A DNA stretch of 64,000 bases, taken from Georgenia sp. TF02-10 (GTDB taxonomy: Bacteria > Actinomycetota > Actinomycetes > Actinomycetales > Actinomycetaceae). The notes beneath the pieces were generated by a model. The model had not been told where the DNA came from and searched no databases. It saw nothing but the letters and a program-made list of their open reading frames with translations. Location: the NCBI RefSeq assembly GCF_022759505.1, contig NZ_CP094289.1:3782001-3846000 (forward strand). The letters run 5' to 3'. Position 1 is the first letter of the stretch, and each line of letters starts with the position of its first letter. Of the stretch, positions 26,800 through 37,020 are shown one piece after another. The translations under genes and the position numbers were made by a program.

Positions 26800-27765
26800 A
26801 TGGCCAGCCTGACGGTCACCGAGCTCACCCGTCCTCACTCTCCCGCCGAGGCCGGCCCGGCCGGCGACGGCCGCATGACGTGGCGCGACCGCCGTCGCGC
26901 CCGGGCCGCCGAGAACCGGGCGATGACCCGCCTGACGCTCGGCACGAGCCGGTGGGCCCGCGGCCTGGCGCTCGCGGTGCTCCTCGTGCTCGCCGCCGCG
27001 TGGCTGGTCCCGTTCCTCTGGGGCGTGGACACCTCGTTCAAGTCCGAGACCGACGCGGCGACGAGCGCGACCTGGCTCCCGCCGTCGGGCTTCACGCTCG
27101 ACGCCTACCGCGAGGTCCTCTCGCGCGGCGACGTCCTGCGGTGGACGTGGAACACGACACTCGTCGCGGCGGCCGTCACGGCGATCACGGTGCTCATCTC
27201 GGCGATGGCCGCGTACGCGTTCTCGCGGACCCTGTTCCGCGGCCGCAAGGCCCTCCTCGCGGTCACGGTCGCGGCGATCCTCGTCCCGCCGCAGATCCTC
27301 ATCGTGCCGCTGTTCCAGCAGATGCAGGCCTTCGGCCTGGTGGACACGCTCGCCGCGGTGGTCCTGCCGCAGGTCGTCGCGCCCGTCATGGTGTTCATCC
27401 TCAAGGGCTTCTTCGACGCCATCCCCGAGGAGCTGCTCGACGCCGCACGCATCGATGGCGCGGGGCCGTGGCGCCTGTTCTGGACGATCGTGGTCCCGCT
27501 GTCGCGCTCGATCCTCATGGCCGTCGCGATCTTCGTGTTCATCGGCGCGTGGAACAACTTCCTGTGGCCGTTCATCGTCACCAACGACCCCGCGCTCATG
27601 ACGCTCCCCGTCGGCCTGGCGACCGTGAAGAGCGCCTACGGCGTCCAGTACGCACAGACCATGGCCGCGGCCGTCGTCGCCGCGCTCCCCCTGCTCGTCG
27701 TGTTCATGCTGTTCCAGCGCCGCATCGTGCAGAGCGTCGCGACGACCGGGATGGGCGGGCAGTAG
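26800..27765 (+). CDS. Carbohydrate ABC transporter permease (MalG/UgpE-like)
   Basis: A 321-residue second permease with six membrane segments and the EAA-type loop LDAARIDGAGPWRLFW near residue 215. The N-terminus (about 55 residues) is charged and cytoplasmic. ATG 26800 lies one base after the TGA of the first permease, preceded by AAGGAG inside that gene, so they are translationally coupled. It converges on hspR across a 76-base gap that contains a weak long-range stem (CGTGGCT/AGCCACG). Confidence 0.92.
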   Translation: MASLTVTELTRPHSPAEAGPAGDGRMTWRDRRRARAAENRAMTRLTLGTSRWARGLALAVLLVLAAAWLVPFLWGVDTSFKSETDAATSATWLPPSGFTLDAYREVLSRGDVLRWTWNTTLVAAAVTAITVLISAMAAYAFSRTLFRGRKALLAVTVAAILVPPQILIVPLFQQMQAFGLVDTLAAVVLPQVVAPVMVFILKGFFDAIPEELLDAARIDGAGPWRLFWTIVVPLSRSILMAVAIFVFIGAWNNFLWPFIVTNDPALMTLPVGLATVKSAYGVQYAQTMAAAVVAALPLLVVFMLFQRRIVQSVATTGMGGQ

Positions 27766-27841
27766 CCGTCCCGTCGGCACCGCTGCCGATCCCGTCGTGG
27801 CTCACGCACGCTCCCGGCTGCTCGCCGGCCAGCCACGGCGG

Positions 27842-28291
27842 TCAGCGGCGCGGCGGGCGCCACAGCACCAGCGCGCCGCCGCTGGCGGTCTCGACCCGGC
27901 GCACCCGGGTGCCGCGCGGCACGGCGACGACGTCGCCGGTGGGGTCGGCGGCGAAGATGCGGTGCCCGGGCTCGGCGGCCGCGCGGAGCCGGTCGTTCTC
28001 GGCGCGGACCCGGGCGAGCTCGCGCTCCAGGTCCGCGAGCTCGCGCTCCAGGTCCATGATCCGCTTGATGCCGGCGAGGTTGATGCCCTCGTCCTGGCTG
28101 AGCCGCTGCACCTGCCGGAGCAGCGCGACGTCGCCGAGGGAGTAGCGCCGTCCCCGGCCGGCGGTGCGGCGGGGCTCGACGAGCCCCAGCCGGTCGTACT
28201 GCCGCAGCGTCTGCGGATGCATGCCGGCCAGCTCGGCGGCCACGGAGATCGTCAGGATCGTCGCATCGTCGTGCGCGTCGGTGCTCGCCAC
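27842..28291 (-). CDS. hspR: HspR heat-shock repressor (MerR family)
   Basis: A 149-residue MerR-fold regulator. HTH and wing are ILTISVAAELAGMHPQTLR, YDRLGLVEPRRT and RRYSLGDVALLRQVQRL; a coiled coil follows (LERELADLERELARVR). HspR binds HAIR sites and, with DnaK as co-repressor, silences dnaK and clpB until misfolded protein titrates DnaK away. It is the last gene of dnaK-grpE-dnaJ-hspR, the classical actinobacterial order, and HAIR sites precede both dnaK and clpB here. The start is a GTG at 28291 preceded by a strong AGGAGGAG site. Confidence 0.95.
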   Translation of the reverse strand: MASTDAHDDATILTISVAAELAGMHPQTLRQYDRLGLVEPRRTAGRGRRYSLGDVALLRQVQRLSQDEGINLAGIKRIMDLERELADLERELARVRAENDRLRAAAEPGHRIFAADPTGDVVAVPRGTRVRRVETASGGALVLWRPPRR

Positions 28292-28380
28292 CTGGCTCCT
28301 CCTCTCTCGCTACCGGTGCGCTGCCACCAGCGTGGTCCCTGCCGGCGGCGGTCGCGCTCCCACCAAGCTGTGCGCTGCCG

Positions 28381-29361
28381 TCAGCGGGCGGCCAGCGCCG
28401 CCAGGCCCTCCCGGGGGTTCGCCCCGTCGTTGGCCCGGGCGAACTCCTGCACCGCGGCCTTGGCCTTGGCCGACAGCCGCGACGGGACCACCACGTTGAC
28501 GGTGACCAGCAGGTCCCCGCTGGCGGCGCCGCGGCGGCGCACGCGCAGCGTCCGGCCCGACGGCGTGCCGGCCGCGACCTTGACCTTCACCGTCTCGCCC
28601 TCGGGGGTGGGCACCTCGATGGTGGCGCCCAGCGCCGCCTCGTCGAAGGTGATCGGGACGGTCAGACGGACGTTCTTGCCGTCCAGGGAGAACAGCGGGT
28701 GCGGCTCGACGGCGACCGTGACGATGAGGTCGCCGGGCTCGCCGCCGTTGGTCCCGGGCTGGCCCTTGCCCCGGATCCGGATCTTCTGCCCGTCGTGCAC
28801 GCCGGCCGGGATGCGGGTGGTGACCACCCGGCCGTCCACGGTCAGCTGCACGGTGGCGCCGGTCAGCGCCTGCCGGAAGGGCAGGGTGGCCGAGGCGACG
28901 ACGTCGGCCCCGCGCTGGGGCCGCCGTCGGGAGCCGAAGCCGCCGGCGCTGCCGCCGAACATCCCGGACAGGATGTCCTCGAAGCCGCCGGTGGGCATGC
29001 CCTGCCCCTGGGTGGTGTAGCGGACCCGCGTGCCGCCCGGCGCGCCGGCGCCGAACATCCCGCCGAACAGGTCCTCGAAGCCGGCGCCGCCGCCGCCGGT
29101 CCCGGCGGAGAACCGGGGCCCGCCGCCGGCCATCGCGCGCAGCGCGTCGTACTGCTTGCGCTGCTCGGGGTCGGAGAGCACGGCGTAGGCCTCGCCGATC
29201 GCCTTGAACCGGTCCTCGGCCTTGGCGTCCCCCGGGTTCTGGTCCGGGTGGTACTTCCGGGCGAGCTTGCGGTAGGCCTTCTTGATGGCGTCGGCATCGG
29301 CGTCCTTGGCGACCCCGAGCGTGGCGTAGAAGTCCTTCTCCAGCCAGTCCTGTCCGGTCAT
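28381..29361 (-). CDS. dnaJ: DnaJ co-chaperone lacking the zinc-finger domain
   Basis: A 326-residue J-domain protein: [19 protein letters not shown], the HPD motif in [10 protein letters not shown], a Gly-rich/G-F region (about 85-155) and two C-terminal peptide-binding beta domains. The four CxxCxGxG zinc repeats of classical DnaJ are absent, so it is a type II (CbpA-like) J protein, as usual for the operon copy in many actinobacteria. It stimulates DnaK ATPase and delivers substrates. ATG 29361 follows GGAGGTGAGG. The 99-base gap to grpE holds a perfect hairpin. Confidence 0.93.
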   Translation of the reverse strand: MTGQDWLEKDFYATLGVAKDADADAIKKAYRKLARKYHPDQNPGDAKAEDRFKAIGEAYAVLSDPEQRKQYDALRAMAGGGPRFSAGTGGGGAGFEDLFGGMFGAGAPGGTRVRYTTQGQGMPTGGFEDILSGMFGGSAGGFGSRRRPQRGADVVASATLPFRQALTGATVQLTVDGRVVTTRIPAGVHDGQKIRIRGKGQPGTNGGEPGDLIVTVAVEPHPLFSLDGKNVRLTVPITFDEAALGATIEVPTPEGETVKVKVAAGTPSGRTLRVRRRGAASGDLLVTVNVVVPSRLSAKAKAAVQEFARANDGANPREGLAALAAR

Positions 29362-29386
29362 CGCCCCTCACCTCCTCCATCGCGGC

Positions 29387-29415
29387 GTGCCGCGGCGGGA
29401 GACCCGCCGCGGCAC
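29387..29415 (-). promoter_or_regulatory. Perfect 13-bp stem hairpin between grpE and dnaJ
   Basis: GTGCCGCGGCGGG (29387-29399) and CCCGCCGCGGCAC (29403-29415) pair fully around an AGA/TCT loop, 26-54 bases upstream of the dnaJ start. It could be an attenuator, RNA processing or stability element separating dnaK-grpE from dnaJ-hspR. Confidence 0.6.
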
Positions 29416-29460
29416 CTGGCCTGCATCATGCCCGGTCCCCCGGGCCGGCTGCCCGCCACA

Positions 29461-30206
29461 TCATGCCGGGCCGGTCACCGCCACCCGGGCGGCGCGCAGC
29501 ACGCGCTCGCCCACGCGGTAGCCCGGCTGCAGCACCTGGCTGACCGTGGTGGCCGTGGCCTCCGGGTCGGTGCTGTGCATGAGCGCCTCGTGCACCTCGG
29601 GGTCGAACTCCTCCCCGACCGCGGCGAAGCGAACCACGCCGAAGCGCTGCTCCAGCGTGCCCTCCAGCTTCTCCGCGATCGCGGCGAACGGCCCGGTCAG
29701 GTCCCCGTGCTGGCGGGCGAGCTCGATCTCGTCGAGCACCCCGAGGAGCGCCTCGACGACGTCCTGCACGCCCTCCTGCCGGTGCACGGCGGCCTCTGCC
29801 TTGGCCCGGCGGACGTAGGCGTTGTACTCCTGCTGGACGTTGTAGACGTCGGCGTTGCGGCGGGCCAGCTGGTCGGCCAGGTCGAGCGCCTCGGCCTGGG
29901 CCTTGGCCAGCTCCCCGCTCGGGTCGGCCGCGGCCGGGGCACTGGTGGCGGGCGCCGCGCCGGCGGCGGCCGGGGCGCTGGTGCCCGCGGCGCCGCCGGC
30001 CGCCGTCGTCCCGTCCGGGCCGGCGGCCCCGGCCGGCGCCGTGGCACCGGTCTGGGCCGGGCCGGCCTGGGCCCCGCCGGTGGCCGCGCCCGCGGCCGCA
30101 CCGGTACCGGCCGCCGTCGTGCGGGCCTTGCCGGTCTCCGGGTCGATCCGGCGCTTGTCGGTCACCACGGGCCTGTCGTAGCCCGCCTCCTCCGGGGTCT
30201 GTGCGG

Positions 30207-30210
<4 letters not shown>
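29461..30210 (-). CDS. grpE: GrpE nucleotide exchange factor
   Basis: A 249-residue GrpE. The long helix/coiled coil covers about residues 100-170 ([20 protein letters not shown]) and the beta-wing follows ([38 protein letters not shown]). The N-terminal 95 residues are an Ala/Gly/Pro/Thr-rich expansion not part of the fold, longer than in most relatives. It releases ADP from DnaK. The start is GTG 30210, overlapping the dnaK stop as GTGA, so translation is coupled. Confidence 0.95.
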
Positions 30211-32069
<1,859 letters not shown>

Positions 32070-32113
32070 GTGCGTGCTCCTTCGTCTCGGTGCCTGGCAC
32101 GTCCGCGCCAGGT

Positions 32114-32134
32114 CTTGAGCCTGATGCACTCAAG
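32114..32134 (-). promoter_or_regulatory. HAIR operator 1 of the dnaK operon
   Basis: CTTGAGC (32114-32120), seven bases, ACTCAAG (32128-32134). It matches the CTTGAGT-N7-ACTCAAG consensus in 13 of 14 arm positions, 45-65 bases upstream of the dnaK start. Confidence 0.9.
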
Positions 32135-32176
32135 TCTGACGCCCGGCGGTGAGATGTCCAAATCGAGCGTCGCAGA

Positions 32177-32197
32177 CTTGAGTCTGCCTGGCTCAAC
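32177..32197 (-). promoter_or_regulatory. HAIR operator 2 of the dnaK operon
   Basis: CTTGAGT (32177-32183), seven bases, GCTCAAC (32191-32197). It is a slightly weaker second site, starting exactly 63 bases (six helical turns) from HAIR 1, which suits cooperative HspR binding. Confidence 0.85.
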
Positions 32198-32457
32198 TAC
32201 CGAGGGTCCCCGATTGTTCCCGACGGCGGCCGGGCGGGTGGGGCGGCGCCCGGTCCGTGGGGTCGCTGGCTCCCGCGCTGCGGACGTCGAGCGCCGGCAG
32301 CTCGGCAGGCACAGGGCCGCGTCGAGATGCGACGACCACCGCCTGGCGCGGTGCGACCTTGGCACCGGTCAGCCGGGAGCTCGGGCAGGGTGCATGATGA
32401 TCACCCCCGAGGGAGCAGCGGTCAGCCAGGGACATCTCGTCTCTGGCCAGGGCCCTC

Positions 32458-32546
32458 GGTGACAACTCCAGCAACGGCTCTGGCTAGAGCCCTTGGTGAC
32501 GACGCCAGCAACGGCTCTGGCTAGAGACCTTGCTGGAATTGTCACC
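32458..32546. promoter_or_regulatory. Repeat operator of the AbiEi/AbiEii operon
   Basis: Two direct copies of a 32-base unit (32458-32489 and 32495-32526, period 37) begin GGTGAC and share CCAGCAACGGCTCTGGCTAG. A third, inverted element TTGCTGGAATTGTCACC (32530-32546) is the complement of the first 17 bases of copy 1 with one mismatch. AbiEi antitoxins repress by binding inverted repeats in their promoter, which fits. A TAnnnT -10-like TACATT (32556-32561) lies seven bases from the ATG. Confidence 0.65.
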
Positions 32547-32567
32547 AGTTGGTGTTACATTTACAGC

Positions 32568-33689
32568 ATGCGCATGTCCGGCCTTGCGACGCTCACCGAG
32601 CTCGCCGCCGGTCAGTGGGGGCTGGTGACCACGGCCCAGGCGCACCAGGCCGGGATCTCGCGCATGCAGCTAAGCCGCCTGGTCGAGGCCGGCATCCTCG
32701 ATCGCGTCGCGCACGGCGTCTATGCCACGCCCGCAGTCCTGGGTGATGAGCTGCTCGGGCTGCGCGCCGCGTGGATCGCGCTGCAACCGCGGCGGGCCGT
32801 GGTCGAGCGCCTGGCGGATCCGGTCCGCGCCGGCGTCGTCTCGCACGCGTCCGCCGCGCAGCTGCACGGCCTGGGCGACCTGCTCGCCGACGAGCACGAG
32901 CTCACCCTGCCGACGCGCTACCAGTCCACCCGCCCGGGCGTACGGGTGCACCGCGGCACCCTGACGCCGGCCGACGTCACCCTGGTCGCGGGCCTGCCGG
33001 TCACCACCGCCGCGCGCACGGTCCGCGACCTGCTGGCCGCCGGGCACGACCTCGAGCACGTCGGCCAGGTAGCGGCCGACGCCGTTCGCCATGGCGCGGC
33101 CGACACCCGTGCGCTCGTGCGCGCGCTCGAGCCGGTCGTCCGCCGCTACGACGCGGCCGACGCGGCTGCGCTGACCGCCCAGCTGCTGCAGGCCGGCGGC
33201 CTGGCCCCGCGCGCGCTCGGTGACCGGCTGGTCGGGTCGGACGCCGGCGCCGACCTGGTCGCCCGCTCCCTCGGCGATCGCGTGGCCCGGTCCCCCGAGA
33301 CTGCCAAGCTCGTCGAGGACCTCATCACCCTCGTGGGAACCGCAGCGAGCAGCCCCGGGCTGCGCGCCGGCCTGGGGAAGAGGGCCGAGCGCATCCGTGA
33401 GACGGTCGCGCCGGTCAACGAGACGCTCGCCGGCAAGCACACCTCCACCCGCGCCGCAGCGCGCGCCCGCCTCGCCGCCGCGATGCCGAGCCCCGAGACC
33501 CGCCAGAGAATCTCCGCCTGGCTCGAGGACCCGGACAACCAGACAGTTCTGCAGCAGCTTCTCCTTGCGCTGCAGGCCGCCGCCCGAGCCACCGCCGCCC
33601 CCAGCGCGCCCGACGCCGACGACGAGGACGACGACGTTGTGGAGGGTGAGGATCGGCCGCGAACGCGACCGGGTACCGCGATGGCGTGA
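32568..33689 (+). CDS. AbiEi family type IV antitoxin and repressor
   Basis: A 373-residue antitoxin of the AbiE type. The N-terminal winged helix reads LTELAAGQWGLVTTAQAHQAG, ISRMQLSRLVEAGIL and RVAHGVYATP, followed by the AbiEi antitoxin region (VVSHASAAQLHGLGDLL, VHRGTLTPADVTLVAG, TTAARTVRDLL). A charged C-terminal extension (about 230-373) ends in an acidic stretch DADDEDDDVVEGE and exceeds the usual length. ATG 32568 has no ribosome site and sits seven bases after a -10-like box, suggesting a leaderless message. The stop overlaps the toxin GTG (GTGA). Confidence 0.85.
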   Translation: MRMSGLATLTELAAGQWGLVTTAQAHQAGISRMQLSRLVEAGILDRVAHGVYATPAVLGDELLGLRAAWIALQPRRAVVERLADPVRAGVVSHASAAQLHGLGDLLADEHELTLPTRYQSTRPGVRVHRGTLTPADVTLVAGLPVTTAARTVRDLLAAGHDLEHVGQVAADAVRHGAADTRALVRALEPVVRRYDAADAAALTAQLLQAGGLAPRALGDRLVGSDAGADLVARSLGDRVARSPETAKLVEDLITLVGTAASSPGLRAGLGKRAERIRETVAPVNETLAGKHTSTRAAARARLAAAMPSPETRQRISAWLEDPDNQTVLQQLLLALQAAARATAAPSAPDADDEDDDVVEGEDRPRTRPGTAMA

Positions 33690-34625
33690 CGCTGGGGCGT
33701 GCGATCAGGGACCGTGCCCGCGCGGCCTCCAAGGCGACGGGGCGCCCGGCGAACGAGATCGTGCGCAGGTTCGTCTATGACCGGTTCCTCGCCCGCGTGT
33801 TCGCCGACCCCAGCGCCCCCCTGGGTGCTCAAGGGCCGCACAGCCGTGCTGGCGCGGGTCAATGACGCCCGGCACAGCAAGGACGTCGACCTCCTGAGCA
33901 GCCTCGGGGACATCGACGCCGCGCTCGAGGTGCTGCGCGCGGCCGCGGCCGTCGACCTCGCCGACCACTTCCGGTTCGTGATCCGCACCGTGCGCCCTTC
34001 CGGCGGTGCCGCCAAGCAGCCAGACGTCGCGGGCTACCGGGTGCAGGTCGACGCCTACTGCGGCACCCGACGGTGCGAGGCCTTCGGCGTCGACCTGGTC
34101 ACCGGCTCGCTGATGACCACCGAGCCGGAGGTCGTGCGCTCGAGCCTGCCGCTGGAGGTGCCGGGCCTGCCGCCGCCGACCGTGCGTGTCTACCCCGTCG
34201 TCGACCACATCGCCGACAAGCTCGCCGCCACCCAGACCGTCTACACCGACGGCACCCGCTCCAGCCGCCCGCGAGACCTCGTCGACCTCGTCGTGCTCGC
34301 CCGCACCCAGCCCGTCGACGGCGAGAAGCTGCACAATGCGATCGTCGCCGAGCGCCTGCATCGCCGCCTGCCGGCCACCGAGACCTTCACCGTCCCGCCG
34401 GCCTGGGCCACGACCTACCCACCGCTGGCCGCCAGGACACCGCACTGCGACGGCCTGAACGACCTCGGAGCAGCGGTCCGCCTCGTCGCGGCGTCCTTGG
34501 AGCCAGCGATGAGCGGTGCCGCCGCCGGGCAGCGATGGGCACCGGCCGAGATGCGATGGTCACTCTGGCGCCCGGAGGGCCACATCGGCCGTTGCGGCAC
34601 CTCCCCGCACGGACACGTCAGGTGA
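33686..34625 (+). pseudogene. AbiEii/AbiGii-type nucleotidyltransferase toxin, frameshifted
   Basis: AbiEii toxins are nucleotidyltransferase-fold proteins neutralised by AbiEi. Reading from GTG 33686 gives a family-like N-terminus (VTLGRAIRDRARAASKATGR, NEIVRRFVYDRFLARVF) up to FADPSAP. The frame is then lost at a run of six C (33816-33821). The conserved core resumes one frame over: WVLKGRTAVLARV, ARHSKDVDLLSS, YRVQVDAYCG, VYPVVDHIADKLAA and RPRDLVDLVVLA. With five C the two halves join perfectly. The usual KGG of the nucleotide site reads KGR. Either the toxin is dead, expressed by slippage, or this is a sequencing error. Confidence 0.82.
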
Positions 34626-34686
34626 GACTGACACCTATCCGGGCAGCAGACCCGCTCTACCGCGACACGCGGGGCCGCCGCTAGCC

Positions 34687-34726
34687 ATGTGACATCCGAT
34701 GGAATACGCTCACGGTCATGTCACAT
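34687..34726. promoter_or_regulatory. Twin operator around the promoter of the 34718 gene
   Basis: ATGTGACAT (34687-34695) and ATGTCACAT (34718-34726) are inverted copies, each itself of ATGTNACAT symmetry, with starts 31 bases apart (three helical turns). Between them is a TAnnnT box TACGCT (34705-34710) seven bases before the ATG, and the second copy covers the start codon. The XRE protein of the downstream gene is the likely ligand (inference). Confidence 0.6.
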
Positions 34727-35326
34727 CTTCGGGCGGTGTACGTTGCGGACCTCCACACGATCGCGGACGAGGTCCGCGAGGTTCTCTCCGAGCGCGGCCA
34801 CCAGGTCGACACCGCACTCGAGCTGGATGAGGCCTTCCGTGCCACCGGGCGCGTTGAGTCCGAACTGCTGCGATCGCTCATCGCCGACGGGGTACGCCGC
34901 GGCGCCAGTTTGGTAGGTCACCACATCGACCGATCACGGGGCGCGGTCGAGATCACCATCTCCACCGGCACCACGCTCTGCGTCTTCCGGCTGCGCCGTG
35001 CTGAACGCCGCGCCGACGGCTCCTACAGCATTCCGACCAACAGCGCGGCCGCCTGGGGCACGCTCGACGAAGCGACGCTCGACATCCTCGAGCACTGGGT
35101 ACTCGGCTTCACCGTCAACGACGGCGGATCCCTAGACGAGCTGTTCGCAGCCGAGGTGCTCGGTGTCGAGGGTGGAACACCGGGACACCTCAAGCTCGGC
35201 ACGCCGATCCTGCTCGGCACCGGCACGCACGGCGGCCCGACGCGCAAGTTCGAGCCGCGCGCCGAAGGCCTCCCGGGCTTCGACGAGGACGACAACGAGT
35301 TCGGCGTTGGGCACGACGCCGGCTGA
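34718..35326 (+). CDS. Uncharacterised 202-residue protein paired with XRE-ImmA
   Basis: I do not recognise this family. The protein is soluble, with no membrane segment. It has an N-terminal helical part (VADLHTIADEVREVLSERGH, LDEAFRATGRVESELLRSLI), a beta-rich centre (GAVEITISTGTTLCVFRLRR) and a C-terminal helix-turn part (LDEATLDILEHWVLGF), ending with an acidic tail (FDEDDNEFGVGHDAG). The start codon lies inside one of two ATGTNACAT sites and seven bases after a -10-like box, so it is probably leaderless. The XRE-ImmA gene follows after 31 bases, suggesting a two-gene regulated module in which the protease-regulator controls or cleaves a partner. Toxin, defence effector or phage remnant are all open. 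Confidence 0.65.
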   Translation: MSHLRAVYVADLHTIADEVREVLSERGHQVDTALELDEAFRATGRVESELLRSLIADGVRRGASLVGHHIDRSRGAVEITISTGTTLCVFRLRRAERRADGSYSIPTNSAAAWGTLDEATLDILEHWVLGFTVNDGGSLDELFAAEVLGVEGGTPGHLKLGTPILLGTGTHGGPTRKFEPRAEGLPGFDEDDNEFGVGHDAG

Positions 35327-35357
35327 CGAGAACGAAGATCAGGGAAAGACGACCACC

Positions 35358-36500
35358 ATGAACCAAGCCACCGTTGGCGAGCGAGTCCGGCGCCTGCGTC
35401 TTGCCTCAGGGCTGTCACAGGCGGACCTCGCGATGGCAAGCGGACAGGCGTCCGGCTCGATCTCCATGCTGGAGAACGGCAGACTTCCGCTGACAGACGA
35501 GTTGTTGGGGGCCATCACACGCTCGCTGGACTGCGACCCGGCATACTTGGTGGCGGAATCACGCGAGCCCCTCACGACCAAGCCGTGGCTACGCGCCTAC
35601 GCAGACGCGTCGAAGCGGGCTGTCGACCGGGCAGTGGCCGACAGCACGACCGCTGTCGACGTGATCCGCCGCCTCGGACTAGAGCAGCTCCCAGACACGC
35701 TCCCGCTGTTCGGCGGCGACGCCAACGACGACGACGCGATCGAGCAGTTCGCTCTGGAGGTCCGTGAAGCCGCCGGGCTCGACCGCGACGACGTTGTTCC
35801 CAACGCGATCCGAGCCACTGAACGACTGGGATGCGTCGTGCTGCCGATGGATGCCGAACTCGGTCGCCACCTTGGACTCTCGCTGCGGGTCGACTCGACT
35901 GCAGTCATCCGAGTCGCAAGACCGTCGGCTTCGCCAGAGCACCACATCCCAGGCGACAGGCAGCGCTTCACGCTCGCGCACGAACTCGGCCACCTCACAC
36001 TCCACCACGCGAGCCCACCTCCCGACACTCCTGCGCAGGCAACCCGAATCGAGAAGCAGGCACACCGCTTCGCCGGAGCCTTCCTCGCTCCCGGGGACGC
36101 ACTCCTCGCAGACCTGGACCGTTCAGGAGGGCGCGTCACCCTTTCGACCCTGTCGACCCTGAAGGCGACGTGGGGCATCGCGATCAAGGCGCTCGTAGTG
36201 AGACTCCAGCAACTGGGAGTGATCGACGCGGAGCACGCCAGGAGCCTCTACAAGCAGATCTCGGCCCGTGGCTGGAACAAGGGCGAACCCGTCGAGGTCG
36301 GCAACGAGGACGCGATCTGGATGGAACGAGCGCTGGCAAAGCGCGCTCGCTCGTCGAACGGCTTGGCGCTCGACATGCCTCACACCGTCGGACTCGGCCG
36401 CCGGTACTTCGACGCATGGACGAACTGGTCCCCAACTCCCGCTTCCGGACCAGCCGCAACGGTACTTGAATTCCGACGCCCCCGTACTCAACACCGGTGA
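35358..36500 (+). CDS. XRE-HTH and ImmA/IrrE metallopeptidase fusion regulator
   Basis: A 380-residue protein. Its N-terminal lambda-repressor HTH is at about residues 3-60 (VGERVRRLRLASGLSQADLA, GSISMLENGRLPLTDELL) and the ImmA/IrrE (COG2856) zinc peptidase follows at about 130-290, with HELGH at residues 208-212 and the third ligand region RIEKQAHRFAGAFLAP. Such fusions control mobile elements, toxin-antitoxin genes or stress responses, cleaving a partner or themselves. The C-terminal 80 residues are unassigned. Base usage is less G/C-rich than in neighbouring genes, a sign of transfer. ATG 35358 follows AGGGAAAGACGACC. A perfect hairpin overlaps the stop. Confidence 0.85.
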   Translation: MNQATVGERVRRLRLASGLSQADLAMASGQASGSISMLENGRLPLTDELLGAITRSLDCDPAYLVAESREPLTTKPWLRAYADASKRAVDRAVADSTTAVDVIRRLGLEQLPDTLPLFGGDANDDDAIEQFALEVREAAGLDRDDVVPNAIRATERLGCVVLPMDAELGRHLGLSLRVDSTAVIRVARPSASPEHHIPGDRQRFTLAHELGHLTLHHASPPPDTPAQATRIEKQAHRFAGAFLAPGDALLADLDRSGGRVTLSTLSTLKATWGIAIKALVVRLQQLGVIDAEHARSLYKQISARGWNKGEPVEVGNEDAIWMERALAKRARSSNGLALDMPHTVGLGRRYFDAWTNWSPTPASGPAATVLEFRRPRTQHR

Positions 36501-36519
36501 CGCCCTGGGCGTCACCGGT
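36493..36519 (+). terminator. Perfect hairpin overlapping the stop of the XRE-ImmA gene
   Basis: ACCGGTGACGCC (36493-36504) pairs with GGCGTCACCGGT (36508-36519) around CTG. The TGA stop is inside the left arm. No U tract follows. Confidence 0.7.
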
Positions 36520-37020
36520 CCCACCTGCGCTCCGAGTCAGCACAGTCGCAAGCTCCGTGGGTGCCACGGCGCGTACGTCGCTGCTGAGCGGACGGAGCGC
36601 CGGGCTGGACTGATCCTGGACAACAACTCCCTCGACGAGCTTGGTGCAGCAGCCCTGTGCGACAGCAGCCGACCGCCGCGTCTGCCATCGGGCAGGTCAG
36701 CGCGACGGTCGGTGGAGCAGCCGGGTGATTCCCTACAGCCGTCGGGACGACGACGCCTCCGAGTTGCGCAGCTCCGGGCGCAATGCGCGCCATACCCCGC
36801 GGCACGACGCGTCCGATGGCCAGCCGACCGGCTACAGGTCGGGATCCCGCCTGGCACGGGATGGGGTCTGCCGGTACCTCTCTTCACGCGGACTGGTTGC
36901 CCTGGTGCGGCACTGGTGTTCTGGCTGAGCCCCCTTCCTCTGCTGTGGGCTTCCACGCGGCTTCTTGGGCCCCGCACTGCTCGACCCGCCGTGACACCGC
37001 GCGGCCGGAAAGGAAACTCC
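36520..37020. other. Non-coding or decayed stretch
   Basis: About 500 bases with no gene-like reading frame on either strand. Codon-position bias is weak and several short frames break often. It may be decayed DNA between the accessory block and the MFS remnant. Confidence 0.35.

Larger units (their letters stand above)
32070..32567. other. Intergenic region between divergent dnaK and abiEi
   Basis: These 498 bases hold the two HAIR sites at the dnaK side and the 37-bp repeat operator at the abiEi side. The middle part (about 32198-32457) shows no gene or obvious signal and may be a scar of accessory-DNA insertion. Confidence 0.4.

Noticed and set aside
23255-26812. Two open frames of over 1000 codons (one per strand) across lacI and the ABC importer genes
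   Set aside because: They are Arg/Ala/Pro or Glu/Arg-rich translations of third-position G/C in real genes and contain no domains.
32198-32457. A gene between the HAIR sites and the abiE operator
   Set aside because: Frames on both strands are short and lack start signals or codon-position bias.
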